Part shown: in pieces, positions 34,223-43,554 of the stretch
How the letters are laid out: every line of letters begins with the position of its first letter
Position numbering within the stretch: the stretch's first letter is position 1
From: ZC4RG30 sp046047615
GTDB lineage: Bacteria > Pseudomonadota > Gammaproteobacteria > Steroidobacterales > Steroidobacteraceae
Direction of reading: 5' to 3'
Assembly: GCA_046047615.1 (NCBI GenBank)
Contig: JBJOHO010000040.1
Coordinates: 1 to 64,000 of the forward strand
DNA length: 64,000 nucleotides
Translations under genes and position numbers: made by a program
The notes under the pieces: model-generated
Seen by the model: the letters and a program-made list of their open reading frames with translations, nothing else
The model's database searches: none
Told to the model about the DNA's origin: nothing

Positions 34223-35142
34223 TGCAGCCTCACACGCGGATCGAGCAGCGCCTGCAGCAGGTCCGCCAGCAGGTTGGCGAGGATGATCATGACGCCGTAA
34301 AGCACCGTCACGCCCAGCACCAGCGTGTAGTCGCGGTTGAAGGCACCATCGACGAAGAACCGGCCGATGCCGGGCAAGCCGAAGGCCGTCTCGACCACGA
34401 TCGAACCGGTGAGCAGGCCGACAGAGGCCGGTCCGAGGAAGGCCACCAGCGGCACCAGCGCCGGCGGCAGGGCATGGCGCAGCAGCACGCGGTGACGCGG
34501 CAGCCCCTTGGCCACCGCAGTGCGCAGGTAGGGCGCCTGCAACACCTCGAGCAGGCTGGCGCGCAGCAGTCGCGCCACATAGGCAACGTAGGGCAAGGAC
34601 AGCGCGATGACCGGCAACACCAGATGCTGCCACTGGCCCTCCCCCCAGTCGCCCGCCGGCAACCAGCGCAACACCACGGCGAACACCAGGATGAGCAGCG
34701 GTGCGGTGACGTAGGACGGCACCGAGATGCCCAGCAGCGCGACACCGGAACAGGCGCGGTCGATCCAGGTGCCGCGGTGCAATGCGGCCAGCATGCCGAG
34801 CGGCAGGCCCAGCAGCAGGGCCAGCAGCAACGCAAGGGAGCCGAGCGTCAGGTCGATCGGCAGGCCCTGCGCAACCAGCTCGTTCACGCGGGTGTCGGGG
34901 TACTGGAAGGAGGGTCCCAGGTCGCCCTGCAGCAACTGGCCGAGGTAGCGCAAATATTGCAGCGGCAGCGGCTCGTCCAGGTGGTAGGCGCGCTCGATGC
35001 TGGCGCGGATCTCCGGCAGCATCTCCTTGTCGCTGTCGAACGGTCCGCCGGGCGCCATCCGCAGCAGCACGAACGCCAGCGTGACGATCACCAGCAGGGT
35101 GGGCACGGCCGCCAGCAGGCGGCGCAGCACATAGGCGCCCAC
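34219..35142 (-). CDS. Oligopeptide ABC transporter permease (OppB/DppB type)
   Basis: 307 residues from GTG 35142. It opens MGAYVLRRLLAAVPTLLVIV and has LDEPLPLQYLRYLGQLLQGDLGPSF, both characteristic of OppB/DppB permeases, then about five more transmembrane helices and an EAA loop in the LLRASLLEVLQAPYLRTAVAKGL region. The start is one base after the binding-protein stop. Confidence 0.93.
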   Translation of the reverse strand: MGAYVLRRLLAAVPTLLVIVTLAFVLLRMAPGGPFDSDKEMLPEIRASIERAYHLDEPLPLQYLRYLGQLLQGDLGPSFQYPDTRVNELVAQGLPIDLTLGSLALLLALLLGLPLGMLAALHRGTWIDRACSGVALLGISVPSYVTAPLLILVFAVVLRWLPAGDWGEGQWQHLVLPVIALSLPYVAYVARLLRASLLEVLQAPYLRTAVAKGLPRHRVLLRHALPPALVPLVAFLGPASVGLLTGSIVVETAFGLPGIGRFFVDGAFNRDYTLVLGVTVLYGVMIILANLLADLLQALLDPRVRLQ

Positions 35143-35143
35143 C

Positions 35144-36796
35144 TCAGCCCCCTGCCCCGGGCTCGGCCAGCCACAGGTCGCGCGAGAGGTGGCGGTCCAT
35201 CACATTGCCCTGCCAGCCCCGCACATAGGGACGCAGCAGGTGGCGGCTCTGGTAGAAGTACACGGGCAGGAACGGTGCTTCCTCGTTGAGCACGGCCTCG
35301 GCCTGGGTCAGGCGCTGCAAGCGCTGGCCATCGTCTTCACTCCGTGCCGCAGCCGCCAGTGCCGTCTCGTAGGCTGGGCTGGAATAGCCGCCGTGGTTCT
35401 GGCCGTTGCCGGCCTGATAGAGGGTGAGGAAAGTCAGCGGATCCGGGTAGTCGCCGATCCAGGCATTCCAGTACAGCCCGTGCTTGCCGAGGCGGCGGTT
35501 CTGCTGGAACACGCGCCACTCCTCGCCCACCAGCCGCAGCTCGGCGCCCAGGTGCTGGCGCCACATGGCGATCATCGCCTCCATGAGGCGCCGGGTGTCC
35601 GGACTGGTGTGTTGCACGGCCATCTCGGCGCGCAGCGGCCGGTCAGGTGAGTAGCCTGCCTTGGCATAGAGCTCACGCGCCATCGCCAGGCGCCGCGCTT
35701 CGGGCCAACCGGCCCACTCCGGCAACGCGGGTTCATAGCCGGGATAGGGCGGCACCAGGTGCGTGGCAGGCAGGAACAGGCCGCGCAGCAGCTTGCCGGT
35801 GAGGATGTCCCGGTCCAGGGTCATGCTCAGCGCCAGCCGCAGCTCGGGCGAATCGAACGGCGGACGCCGGGTGTTGAAGGCCAGCATCACCGTGCCGAAG
35901 TACGGAGCCAGTTGGACCTGGTCGCCGAGGTCGCGGCGCAGCCAGTCGATGTCCTCGGTATTGAAGCCGTCGGTGAGGTCGACATCCCCGGCGAGGAAAC
36001 GCGCCGTCGCTGCGCCACGGTCGGCCACCGGAAAATAGCTGATCTGGCGCAGCCGCACTGCCGTAGCCTCGCGGTAACGCGGATTGCGCAGGGCCTGCAC
36101 GGCGCCATTGATGCGCAGGTCCTGCAGCGTGAAGGCTCCGTTGCTGACCATGTTGCCGGGGCGGGTCCAGCCCTCACCGTGCTGTTCGATCGCGCCCCGC
36201 GGCTGCGGGAACAGGTACTGGTTGGTCAGCAGGTAGAGGAAGAACGGCGTCTGCTCCGCCAGGCGAACGCGCAGGCGTTGCGGACCGAGGGCCTCGGCGG
36301 CCAAACGCGAGGCCGGCGCCTGGCCGGCGGCCACGGCCAAGGCGCCGTCGATGGGTGCCAGCATCTGCGCCGACTGCGAGGCGGTGCGCGGATCGAGTGT
36401 CCGGCGCCAGCCATAGACGAAGTCCTCGCTGGTCACGGGCGTGCCGTCGGACCAGCGCGCTGCAGGGTCCAGTTCGAAGACCCACTCCAGGCCGTCCGCG
36501 GACCGGGTCCAGCGCTGTGCGACGGCCGGCACCACCTGGCCGGCCGCATCCAGCCGGACCAGACCTTCGAAGAGGTCATCGAGGATGCGCTGCGACGGCA
36601 CGTCCACGCTGGTGGCCGGGTCCAGGGTGCGCGGTGCCTGGTCGATATGCCGGCGCAGCTGCGCGCTGGCCACGCGGGCGGCCACGTCGATTCCCCGGGA
36701 CGCCTCCGCGCCGGCGCCCGGTGGCGTGCCGACCGGCGTGCAGCCACCCAGCAGGCCCGCCGCGCCCAGACCCAACGCGGCGCGACGGCTGATCAT
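35144..36796 (-). CDS. Oligopeptide-binding lipoprotein (OppA type)
   Basis: 550 residues. The N-terminus MISRRAALGLGAAGLLGGC has a lipobox (LGGC) after an Arg-Arg pair, so it is a lipoprotein that may also use Tat. The family 5 extracellular solute-binding fold is clear: RTLDPATSVD, WSDGTPVTSEDFVYGWRR, NMVSNGAF, and PPYPGYEP. It should capture peptides in the periplasm for the permease encoded downstream. The ATG at 36796 overlaps the miaE stop (ATGA). Confidence 0.92.
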   Translation of the reverse strand: MISRRAALGLGAAGLLGGCTPVGTPPGAGAEASRGIDVAARVASAQLRRHIDQAPRTLDPATSVDVPSQRILDDLFEGLVRLDAAGQVVPAVAQRWTRSADGLEWVFELDPAARWSDGTPVTSEDFVYGWRRTLDPRTASQSAQMLAPIDGALAVAAGQAPASRLAAEALGPQRLRVRLAEQTPFFLYLLTNQYLFPQPRGAIEQHGEGWTRPGNMVSNGAFTLQDLRINGAVQALRNPRYREATAVRLRQISYFPVADRGAATARFLAGDVDLTDGFNTEDIDWLRRDLGDQVQLAPYFGTVMLAFNTRRPPFDSPELRLALSMTLDRDILTGKLLRGLFLPATHLVPPYPGYEPALPEWAGWPEARRLAMARELYAKAGYSPDRPLRAEMAVQHTSPDTRRLMEAMIAMWRQHLGAELRLVGEEWRVFQQNRRLGKHGLYWNAWIGDYPDPLTFLTLYQAGNGQNHGGYSSPAYETALAAAARSEDDGQRLQRLTQAEAVLNEEAPFLPVYFYQSRHLLRPYVRGWQGNVMDRHLSRDLWLAEPGAGG

Positions 36797-37407
36797 GCGG
36801 CCTCCGCCGGGGGGCCGCTGTGGAACCTGAACTGCACATCCGGCGAGGTGGCGAGCTCTGCTTCCACGGCCGCAAGCGCCGCCAGCCGCCGTTCGAGCCC
36901 GGACTCGCCCTCGGGCAGGCGCGCGGCGGCGTCGGCCGCCAGCTGCAGGTAAAGAACGCCATGGCGCTGCTCGGCCTCGGCCAGGTCCGCGTAGAAGCCG
37001 CCCATCACGGGCGGCAGATGCGGTGCAAGCCGCACAAAGCGCTCGCAGGAGCGCGCCTCGATGAGGGCGCCGCACAACAGCAGATCCTGCTTGCGCTGCG
37101 GATCCTGGGCCGCCACCTCACGCCGCAATGCGGAGGCATAGCGGCCGGGCGCCAGCCGCAAGGGCTCGACGCCCAGCTGCTGCATCAGCTTGTCCACCTG
37201 CTCGAAGTGGCGCAGCTCCTCGCGCGCCAGCCGCGCCAGCCGCAGCGACAGGCGGCGGTCGTCCGCATACGCGAACATCAAGGCCAGCGCCGTGGAAGCA
37301 GCCTTCTTCTCGCAATTGGCGTGGTCGGACAGGAGTTCCGGCCAGCGCCGCGCCGCCTCGTCGACCCAGGCCGTGGGCGTGGGCGCCGCCAGGATGTCGC
37401 GGTTCAT
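36793..37407 (-). CDS. miaE: MiaE, tRNA 2-methylthio-cis-ribozeatin hydroxylase
   Basis: 204 residues. Ferritin-like four-helix bundle with di-iron ligands in HANCEKKAAS, REELRHFEQ, EARSCERF and EAEQRHG. MiaE hydroxylates ms2i6A37 of tRNAs reading U-starting codons using O2. It overlaps both neighbours by four bases (kinase upstream, oppA downstream), so it is translated as part of a signalling-transport operon. The need for O2 links tRNA state to aeration, which may explain regulation but is inference. Confidence 0.92.
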   Translation of the reverse strand: MNRDILAAPTPTAWVDEAARRWPELLSDHANCEKKAASTALALMFAYADDRRLSLRLARLAREELRHFEQVDKLMQQLGVEPLRLAPGRYASALRREVAAQDPQRKQDLLLCGALIEARSCERFVRLAPHLPPVMGGFYADLAEAEQRHGVLYLQLAADAAARLPEGESGLERRLAALAAVEAELATSPDVQFRFHSGPPAEAA

Positions 37408-38654
37408 GCGGCGAGTCCCTTGACCTGCAGCAGCGCGTCATAGAGGGCGCGCTCCACCTCCTGGGCATCGGCGGGCCGGTCCTCGGGCCGCTTGGCGAGC
37501 AGGCGGTCCAGCAAGGGCTGGAGCCGCTGCAGGCGCTCCGGGAGGCGCGGAATGGGTGCGTTGCGATGCTTGTAGACGATGGACATCGGGTTGCTGTCGG
37601 TGAAGGGCCGCTCGCCGGTGAGCATCTCGTGGAGGATCACGCCGAGGCTGTAGAGGTCTGTCCGCGCATCGACAGGCTCGCCATGGCCCTGTTCCGGACT
37701 CATGTAGTGCGGGGTGCCGAAGATGAGGCCCGGGTCCGTCACCTCGAAGCGCACCGAATCGTGCCGGGCCAATCCGAAATCACTCAGGGCGACATGCCCG
37801 GTACCCCGCATGAGGACATTGCCCGGCTTGAGGTCGCGGTGCAGCGCGCCCGAGCGATGCAGCGCCTGCAGCGCTCGCGCGATCTGGATCGCCAGCGACA
37901 GCGCCTGACACGGTTCCAGCCCCTGCCGCAGCAACCGGCGCAGGTCACCGTCGGGAAAGTATTCCATCGCCAGGTAGGCGTGATCGTCTGTCACGCCCAG
38001 TTCGTGGCAGCGCACGATGTTGGGGTGCTGCAGGCGGCGGGCGATCTCGTATTCCTGCAGGAACCGCTCGAAGGACTGGTCGATGCCGCTGGCATCGCGC
38101 ATCGACGGGGTGACCTTCACGACCACCAATGCGCCCGCCCTCTCGCTCTCGGCCACGAACAGTTGCGACACCGAGCCACCCGGGAGGCGGCGGATGCAGC
38201 GGTACCCGGGGATCGACACCGTGCCGAAATAGCGCGAGTGCTGCGCCACCGTCGTCTGTCGCCAGCGCGCCAGCGCGCGTTGCTGGGTCAGCGAGGCCTC
38301 GCGCAGCACCTCGGCGAACATCGGGCGGGCGACATCCTCGACCGTGCAGACGGCAAAGGCGCCGAAAAACCGTGCCCGCTGCGGCTCGGCCGCGTCGCCG
38401 GCCGTGGCCAGGTAGATGACCGGAGCGAACCCGGGACGCAAGCCCAGGTCCTGCAGCCAGTCAATGCCGTGGCCACCGGGCCAGGCGGACCCGAGCACCA
38501 CGGCATCGTAGCCTTGGGCGAGGAATTCGGCGGCCAAGGGTCCCTTGGCGACAGGATCGTGGGTCACGAACTGCGCCTCGGTCCAGACCGTGCCGACGTG
38601 GCGCCGGATCTGGGCCCTCAGCCACGCGTCGTGTTCGAGCAGCAGCAGCCGCAT
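37404..38654 (-). CDS. Ser/Thr protein kinase with degenerate receiver domain
   Basis: 416 residues, no transmembrane helix. Residues 1-125 resemble a response-regulator receiver (MRLLLLEHDAWLR opening), but the phosphoacceptor position reads VVLGSAWPGGHG with no Asp. The Hanks-type kinase domain (about 148-410) is complete: K180, E203, catalytic HRDLKPGN (272-279), DFG at 292-294 and APE-like SPEQ. It should phosphorylate Ser/Thr targets, with the pseudo-receiver as a protein-interaction input. It lies 10 bp after purF and overlaps miaE by four bases. Ser/Thr kinases in the middle of a biosynthetic run are unusual. Confidence 0.88.
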   Translation of the reverse strand: MRLLLLEHDAWLRAQIRRHVGTVWTEAQFVTHDPVAKGPLAAEFLAQGYDAVVLGSAWPGGHGIDWLQDLGLRPGFAPVIYLATAGDAAEPQRARFFGAFAVCTVEDVARPMFAEVLREASLTQQRALARWRQTTVAQHSRYFGTVSIPGYRCIRRLPGGSVSQLFVAESERAGALVVVKVTPSMRDASGIDQSFERFLQEYEIARRLQHPNIVRCHELGVTDDHAYLAMEYFPDGDLRRLLRQGLEPCQALSLAIQIARALQALHRSGALHRDLKPGNVLMRGTGHVALSDFGLARHDSVRFEVTDPGLIFGTPHYMSPEQGHGEPVDARTDLYSLGVILHEMLTGERPFTDSNPMSIVYKHRNAPIPRLPERLQRLQPLLDRLLAKRPEDRPADAQEVERALYDALLQVKGLAA

Positions 38655-38664
38655 GTCCGGCCCC

Positions 38665-40161
38665 TCAGCCGGCGAATCTCAGTTGCGGCTCCAGGCGCGC
38701 GACCCGCGCTGAATCATTGCGCTCCACCTGCAGCCGCGAGAGGTAGTCCGGCGTGACGTCGCCGGTGCAATAGACGCCGGAGAAGCAGGAGGTGTCGAAC
38801 TCGGTGATGCGCGCATCGTCATGACGGCAGGCCTGCACGAGGTCTTCGAGGTCCTGGTAGACGAGCCAATCGGCGCCGATCAGCGCCGCCACCTCGGCTT
38901 CGTCGCGTCCGGCAGCCACGAGCTCACTGACCGCCGGCATGTCGATGCCGTAGACATAGGGATGGCGCACGGGGGGCGCGGCGGAGGCGAAATAGACGCG
39001 CCGTGCGCCGGCCTCGCGGGCGAGTTCGATGATCTGCGCGGAGGTCGTGCCGCGCACGATCGAATCATCGACCAGCAGCACGTTCTTGTTGCGGAACTCC
39101 ATGTCGATGGCGTTGAGCTTGCGGCGCACGGACTTCTGGCGCTGCTCCTGGCCGGGCATGATGAAGGTGCGGCCAATGTAGCGGTTCTTGTTGAACCCCT
39201 CGCGGTACTTGATGCCCAGCTTGTGGGCCAGCTGCAGCGCGCAGGTGCGGCTGGTGTCCGGGATGGGGATGACGACATCAATGTCGTGGTCGGGGCGCTC
39301 GCGGCGGATCTTGTCGGCCAGGCGCTCGCCCATGCGCATGCGCGCCCGGTAGACCGAAATGTTGTCGATGATGGAATCCGGCCGGGCGAAGTACACGAAC
39401 TCGAAGATGCAGGGCCTGTGCGGCACGCCGGTGACACAGTGACGCGAGTGCAAGCGTCCCTGTGCATCGATGTAGATGGCTTCGCCGGGAGCCACGTCAC
39501 GCACGATCTCGAAAGCCAGCATGGTGAGCGCCACGGTTTCCGAGGCCAGCATGTACTCCGTGCCCCGGGCGCTGCGCCGCTGGCCCAGCACCAGAGGACG
39601 GATGCCATTGGGATCGCGGAAGCCCAGCAGCCCATGGCCGATGATCATGGCGACCACTGCATAGGCACCGCGGCAACGCGCATAGACGGCCGTGATCGCG
39701 CCGAAGATCTCCTCGGGACCCAGCCGCGCGGCGCCCTGCCGCTGCAGCTCCGACGCCAGCACGTTGAGCAGCACTTCCGAATCGGAATTGGTGTTGAGGT
39801 GGCGGCGGTCATCGCGCACCAGCACCTGCGAAAGCTCCTGGGCGTTGGTCAGGTTGCCGTTGTGCCCGAGGCAGATGCCCCACGGGGCATTGACGTAGAA
39901 CGGCTGCACCTCGTTGAGGCTGTCGCCGCCGGCCGTCGGGTAGCGGACATGGCCGATGCCGATGTTGCCCTGCAGCCCGTCCATGTCGTCCTGCTGGAAC
40001 ACGTCCCGCACCAGCCCGCGGCCGCGCGCCGAGAACAGGCGGCCACCGTCGGCAGTCATGATGCCGGCGGCGTCCTGGCCGCGGTGCTGGAGACCGGTCA
40101 GCGCGTCGTAGAGCTGCTGGTTGACCGGACTGTGGCCGACGATGCCGACGATGCCGCACAT
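38665..40161 (-). CDS. purF: PurF, amidophosphoribosyltransferase
   Basis: 498 residues. Nucleophile C2 in MCGIVGIVGHS, the glutaminase motif LQHRGQDAAGI, and the PRPP-binding VLLVDDSIVRGTT are present. It makes phosphoribosylamine, the first committed purine step. The ATG at 40161 is fixed because Cys2 must be exposed after Met removal; the longer open frame upstream is not used. It follows cvpA by 34 bp as in E. coli. Confidence 0.98.
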   Translation of the reverse strand: MCGIVGIVGHSPVNQQLYDALTGLQHRGQDAAGIMTADGGRLFSARGRGLVRDVFQQDDMDGLQGNIGIGHVRYPTAGGDSLNEVQPFYVNAPWGICLGHNGNLTNAQELSQVLVRDDRRHLNTNSDSEVLLNVLASELQRQGAARLGPEEIFGAITAVYARCRGAYAVVAMIIGHGLLGFRDPNGIRPLVLGQRRSARGTEYMLASETVALTMLAFEIVRDVAPGEAIYIDAQGRLHSRHCVTGVPHRPCIFEFVYFARPDSIIDNISVYRARMRMGERLADKIRRERPDHDIDVVIPIPDTSRTCALQLAHKLGIKYREGFNKNRYIGRTFIMPGQEQRQKSVRRKLNAIDMEFRNKNVLLVDDSIVRGTTSAQIIELAREAGARRVYFASAAPPVRHPYVYGIDMPAVSELVAAGRDEAEVAALIGADWLVYQDLEDLVQACRHDDARITEFDTSCFSGVYCTGDVTPDYLSRLQVERNDSARVARLEPQLRFAG

Positions 40162-40195
40162 AGATGTTCCCCGCCTTGCCGCAAGATCCGCCGGC

Positions 40196-40681
40196 TCAGC
40201 CGGCGTGGCCCGCAAACTGCTGGCCTGCCACCACGCGCAGTACGCCGGCCACGGACTCGACGTAAGGCAGCAAGCGGGAGCGCTGCCACCACGAAGCGTC
40301 GTCGAGCCGGACCGCCTGGCACAGGACCACGATGACACCGGCCAGGACCACGCCGCGCAGCAACCCGAACAGGGCCCCGAGCACGCGGTCGAAGGTTTCC
40401 AGGGCCGAGCGGTGGACCATCCAGGACAGCACGAAACTGATCGAGGTGCCGATCAGCATGACGATGCCGAAGACGATGGCGCGCCCGCCCCACTCGCGGT
40501 ATGGCGGGTCGGCGAGGTAGCCATCAAGGATCGGCTCAGCCAGCGGACCCAGTCGCCACGCGAACCAGAAAGCCAGCACCCAAGTGAGCAGGGAGACGAC
40601 TTCGCGGACGAAACCGCGCCAAATGCCGGTGGTGGCCGAACCCAGCAGCAGCACCAGCAGGAAGTAGTCGATGGCTGTCAT
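40196..40681 (-). CDS. cvpA: CvpA family membrane protein
   Basis: 161 residues with four predicted membrane helices and the family patterns DYFLLVLLLGSATTGIWRGF and LLRGVVLAGVIVVL. CvpA affects colicin V export and envelope stress tolerance in enterics; mechanism unknown. It lies between dedD and purF, as in the canonical order. Confidence 0.93.
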   Translation of the reverse strand: MTAIDYFLLVLLLGSATTGIWRGFVREVVSLLTWVLAFWFAWRLGPLAEPILDGYLADPPYREWGGRAIVFGIVMLIGTSISFVLSWMVHRSALETFDRVLGALFGLLRGVVLAGVIVVLCQAVRLDDASWWQRSRLLPYVESVAGVLRVVAGQQFAGHAG

Positions 40682-40698
40682 GCGCAGAGTCTACAGGA

Positions 40699-41400
40699 TC
40701 AGGGCGCGACCACCGTGCCCGCCCAGCCCTGCGCCGCCAGTTGCTTGCGCAGCTCGCGCGCAGCGGCCGCATCCTTCACCGGGCCGACGCGCACCCGCCA
40801 CGGCGCCTTGCCCGCTCCCTTCACGATTGCCACCGCATGGCCCCGTGCGGTGATCTGCTGTTGCAGGCGCCGCGCATTGGCCTCGCTGGCGAAGCTGCCG
40901 GCCTGCACGAACCACCCGCGGCCGGCTGGCGCCGCTGAGGCGTTCGCCGCGGGTGTGCCGGAGGGCTGCGCGACGGCCGGCGCAGCGCCCGTCGCCGCTG
41001 CCTTGGCGCGCTCGTCGCGGGCGATTTCAGCGTTGCTGCGCGGACGCTCCGCCGGCGCGGCCGCCACCACCGGTGCGGGCTTCTGCTCAGGAACCGGCGG
41101 CGGCGCAGCGGCGACCTCGGGCGCCGGCAGGCTGCTCGCCGACGCAGCGGGCGCATCCGCCACCGGCGCGATTTCCCGGGGCAGCGCCAGTGGCTCAGCC
41201 TCGGACGGGTCGAACCCGCCGGTGGGTGTCTCGACGCTGAGTGTGCGTACCGGGGGCCCCTGCCCGGGTGCCTCGGCCGGCAGGACCTCCGCGGTGGAAC
41301 GCGGCTGGCGCCGCCCGGAGAACAACTCCGGCACCAGCAGCACCAGCACCGCCACCAGCACCAACGCGCCGGTCAGCCTTTCCTTGGTGGTGGCTTCCAT
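40699..41400 (-). CDS. dedD: DedD, SPOR-domain cell-division protein
   Basis: 233 residues. A short cytoplasmic start and a transmembrane helix (about 9-27) are followed by a Pro/Ala-rich linker and a C-terminal SPOR domain (about 160-233: GWFVQAGSF, RVRVGPV, LAAQGW). SPOR domains bind denuded peptidoglycan at the septum. It starts 3 bp after folC. Confidence 0.9.
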   Translation of the reverse strand: MEATTKERLTGALVLVAVLVLLVPELFSGRRQPRSTAEVLPAEAPGQGPPVRTLSVETPTGGFDPSEAEPLALPREIAPVADAPAASASSLPAPEVAAAPPPVPEQKPAPVVAAAPAERPRSNAEIARDERAKAAATGAAPAVAQPSGTPAANASAAPAGRGWFVQAGSFASEANARRLQQQITARGHAVAIVKGAGKAPWRVRVGPVKDAAAARELRKQLAAQGWAGTVVAP

Positions 41401-41403
41401 GGC

Positions 41404-42687
41404 TCAGCCCTGCAGCAACCGCAGCGCCGGCGCCACAACCAGGAAAGACCCGCAGACCACGACCCGGTCCCCTGGCGACGCGCTGGCGCGCGCCTGCGCG
41501 ATCCCGGCTTCCACGTCGATCGCCAGACGTGCCCCGGCAAACACCGGCGAACGCGCCGCGAGTTCGGTGGCCGTCAGACCGCGCGGCTCGGCGACACCGC
41601 ACAGGATCCACTGGTCCACGGCCGGTGCCAGCGCCGACGCGATGGCCGGGATGTCCTTGTCACCGAGAATGCCGGCGACCAGCCACGTCCGGCCGGCGAC
41701 CGGACGGGACTGCAGCGTCGCCGCCAGCACCTGCGCCGCCGGCTCGTTGTGGGCCACGTCGAGGATCCACTCGACCGGCCCGGGAAACACCTGGAAGCGC
41801 CCCGGCACCTCCAATCGCTGCAGCACCGCGGCGACGGCAGCTGCCGGGGGCAGCAGGGAAGGATCGAGCACGGCCACAGCGGCCAACGCACCGGCCGCGT
41901 TGGCGTACTGCACCCGCCCCGGCAGGGCCGGTGGCGGCAGATCTTCGAAACGCTTGTCCCCACAGGCAAATCGCCAGCGGGACCCGGGAGTGTCGGCGTG
42001 CAGGTCGAAACGGTAATCGCGCTGTGCCCGCCATGGCCGCGCGCCGATGCGCCCGGCCTCGGCCTCCACGACCGGCGCCATGCCAGGGTCCGACAGGATC
42101 GCCGGCCGGCCGGCCCGGAACACCCCGGCCTTTTCCCGGCCGATCGCCTCAAGCGTATCGCCCAGCCAATCGCGGTGGTCGAAGCCGATCGAGCAGACGA
42201 TGGCGGCGTCCGCATCGACGATATTCACGGCGTCCAGGCGCCCGCCGAGCCCGACCTCCAGGACCGCCCAGTCCACCGCGCGCTGGCGGAACACCAGCAG
42301 CGCGGCCAGCAGGTTGTACTCGAAGAACGTCAGTGTGGTGGAGCCGCGGGCGGCATCGATGGCCTGGAAGGCCGCGATGAGTTCGGCATCAGTGGCCATC
42401 CGGCCGTCGACGCGTATGCGCTCGTTGTACTGCAGCAGGTGCGGCGAGGTGAAGGTACCGACAGTCCGGCCGGCGGCCTGCAGGAGCCCGGTCAGGCAGG
42501 CACAGGTGGAACCTTTGCCGTTGGTGCCAGCGACGGTGATCGTGCGGAACGGCACCGGCAACAGACCGAGCGCCTGTGCCACAGCGCGGACCCGGTCCAG
42601 GCCCATGTCGATCGGCGCCCCGTGCAGCGACTGCTGTGCCAGCAGCCAGGCGTCGAGACTGGTCTGCGAGGAGCCCACGCCCGCCAT
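41404..42687 (-). CDS. folC: FolC, dihydrofolate/folylpolyglutamate synthase
   Basis: 427 residues. Mur-ligase-like ATP motif TVAGTNGKGSTCA, the TSPHLLQYNERI loop, EVGLGGRLDAVN and the C-terminal DVAHNEPA motif are intact. It adds glutamate to dihydropteroate and to folates. It starts 6 bp after accD and precedes dedD by 3 bp. Confidence 0.96.
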   Translation of the reverse strand: MAGVGSSQTSLDAWLLAQQSLHGAPIDMGLDRVRAVAQALGLLPVPFRTITVAGTNGKGSTCACLTGLLQAAGRTVGTFTSPHLLQYNERIRVDGRMATDAELIAAFQAIDAARGSTTLTFFEYNLLAALLVFRQRAVDWAVLEVGLGGRLDAVNIVDADAAIVCSIGFDHRDWLGDTLEAIGREKAGVFRAGRPAILSDPGMAPVVEAEAGRIGARPWRAQRDYRFDLHADTPGSRWRFACGDKRFEDLPPPALPGRVQYANAAGALAAVAVLDPSLLPPAAAVAAVLQRLEVPGRFQVFPGPVEWILDVAHNEPAAQVLAATLQSRPVAGRTWLVAGILGDKDIPAIASALAPAVDQWILCGVAEPRGLTATELAARSPVFAGARLAIDVEAGIAQARASASPGDRVVVCGSFLVVAPALRLLQG

Positions 42688-42693
42688 GGAAGC

Positions 42694-43554
42694 TCAGCCC
42701 GCGGCGGGCTGGCGCAGCAGGAGGCGCAACAACTGGCCCAGCTGCTCGCGCAGGTCACGGCGGTCGATGATCATGTCGATCGCGCCTTTTTCCTGCAGGA
42801 ACTCGGCGCGCTGGAAACCCTCGGGCAAGGTTTCGCGCACGGTCTGCGCGATGACGCGCGGACCGGCGAAGCCGATCAGGGCGCGGGGCTCGGCGATGTT
42901 GAGATCGCCCAGCATCGCCAGGCTGGCCGACACGCCGCCCGTGGTCGGGTCCGTGAGGACCGAGATGAACGGCAAGCCGGCCTGCGCCAGACGCGCCAGC
43001 GCCGCGCTGGTCTTGGCCATCTGCATCAGCGAGAGCAGCGCTTCCTGCATGCGCGCGCCGCCGGTGGCCGAAAAACACACCAGCCCGGAGCGCGTGGCGA
43101 TGCAGTGGTCGACGGCGCGGCAAAACCGCTCGCCGACCACCGAGCCCATGGAGCCGCCGAGGAAGCCGAACTCGAAGGCGCAGCCGACCACTGGCGTGCC
43201 TTGCAGCGTACCGGCCAGCACCACCAGCGCGTCTTTCTCACCGGTGGACTTCTGCGCCGCAGCAAGGCGGTCCTTGTAGCGTTTGCTGTCCTTGAACCGC
43301 AGCGGGTCTTCAGGCTGCACACCTGCCGCGAGCTCGCGCGTCGACCCCGGGTCGAGCAGGCGCGTGAGGCGCTCGCGTGCGCGGATCCGCATGTGGTGGC
43401 TGCACTTGGGACAAACCTGCAGGTTGCGCTCAAGCTCTGCGCGGTAGAGCACCGCATCGCAGGCCTCGCATTTGACCCAGATACCCTCGGGCACCGACCG
43501 GGAGCGGCGCTCCGTGGTGATGCGGGACGGGACGATTTTGTCAAACCACGACAT
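42694..43554 (-). CDS. accD: AccD, acetyl-CoA carboxylase carboxyltransferase beta subunit
   Basis: 286 residues. N-terminal zinc ribbon C29/C32/C48/C51 (WVKCEACD, VCPKCSHH) and the carboxyltransferase fold with FSATGGARMQEALLSL and TTGGVSASLAMLGD. It forms the malonyl-CoA-making complex with AccA, encoded elsewhere. It overlaps truA by 14 bp; trpF, often located between truA and accD, is absent. Confidence 0.97.
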   Translation of the reverse strand: MSWFDKIVPSRITTERRSRSVPEGIWVKCEACDAVLYRAELERNLQVCPKCSHHMRIRARERLTRLLDPGSTRELAAGVQPEDPLRFKDSKRYKDRLAAAQKSTGEKDALVVLAGTLQGTPVVGCAFEFGFLGGSMGSVVGERFCRAVDHCIATRSGLVCFSATGGARMQEALLSLMQMAKTSAALARLAQAGLPFISVLTDPTTGGVSASLAMLGDLNIAEPRALIGFAGPRVIAQTVRETLPEGFQRAEFLQEKGAIDMIIDRRDLREQLGQLLRLLLRQPAAG

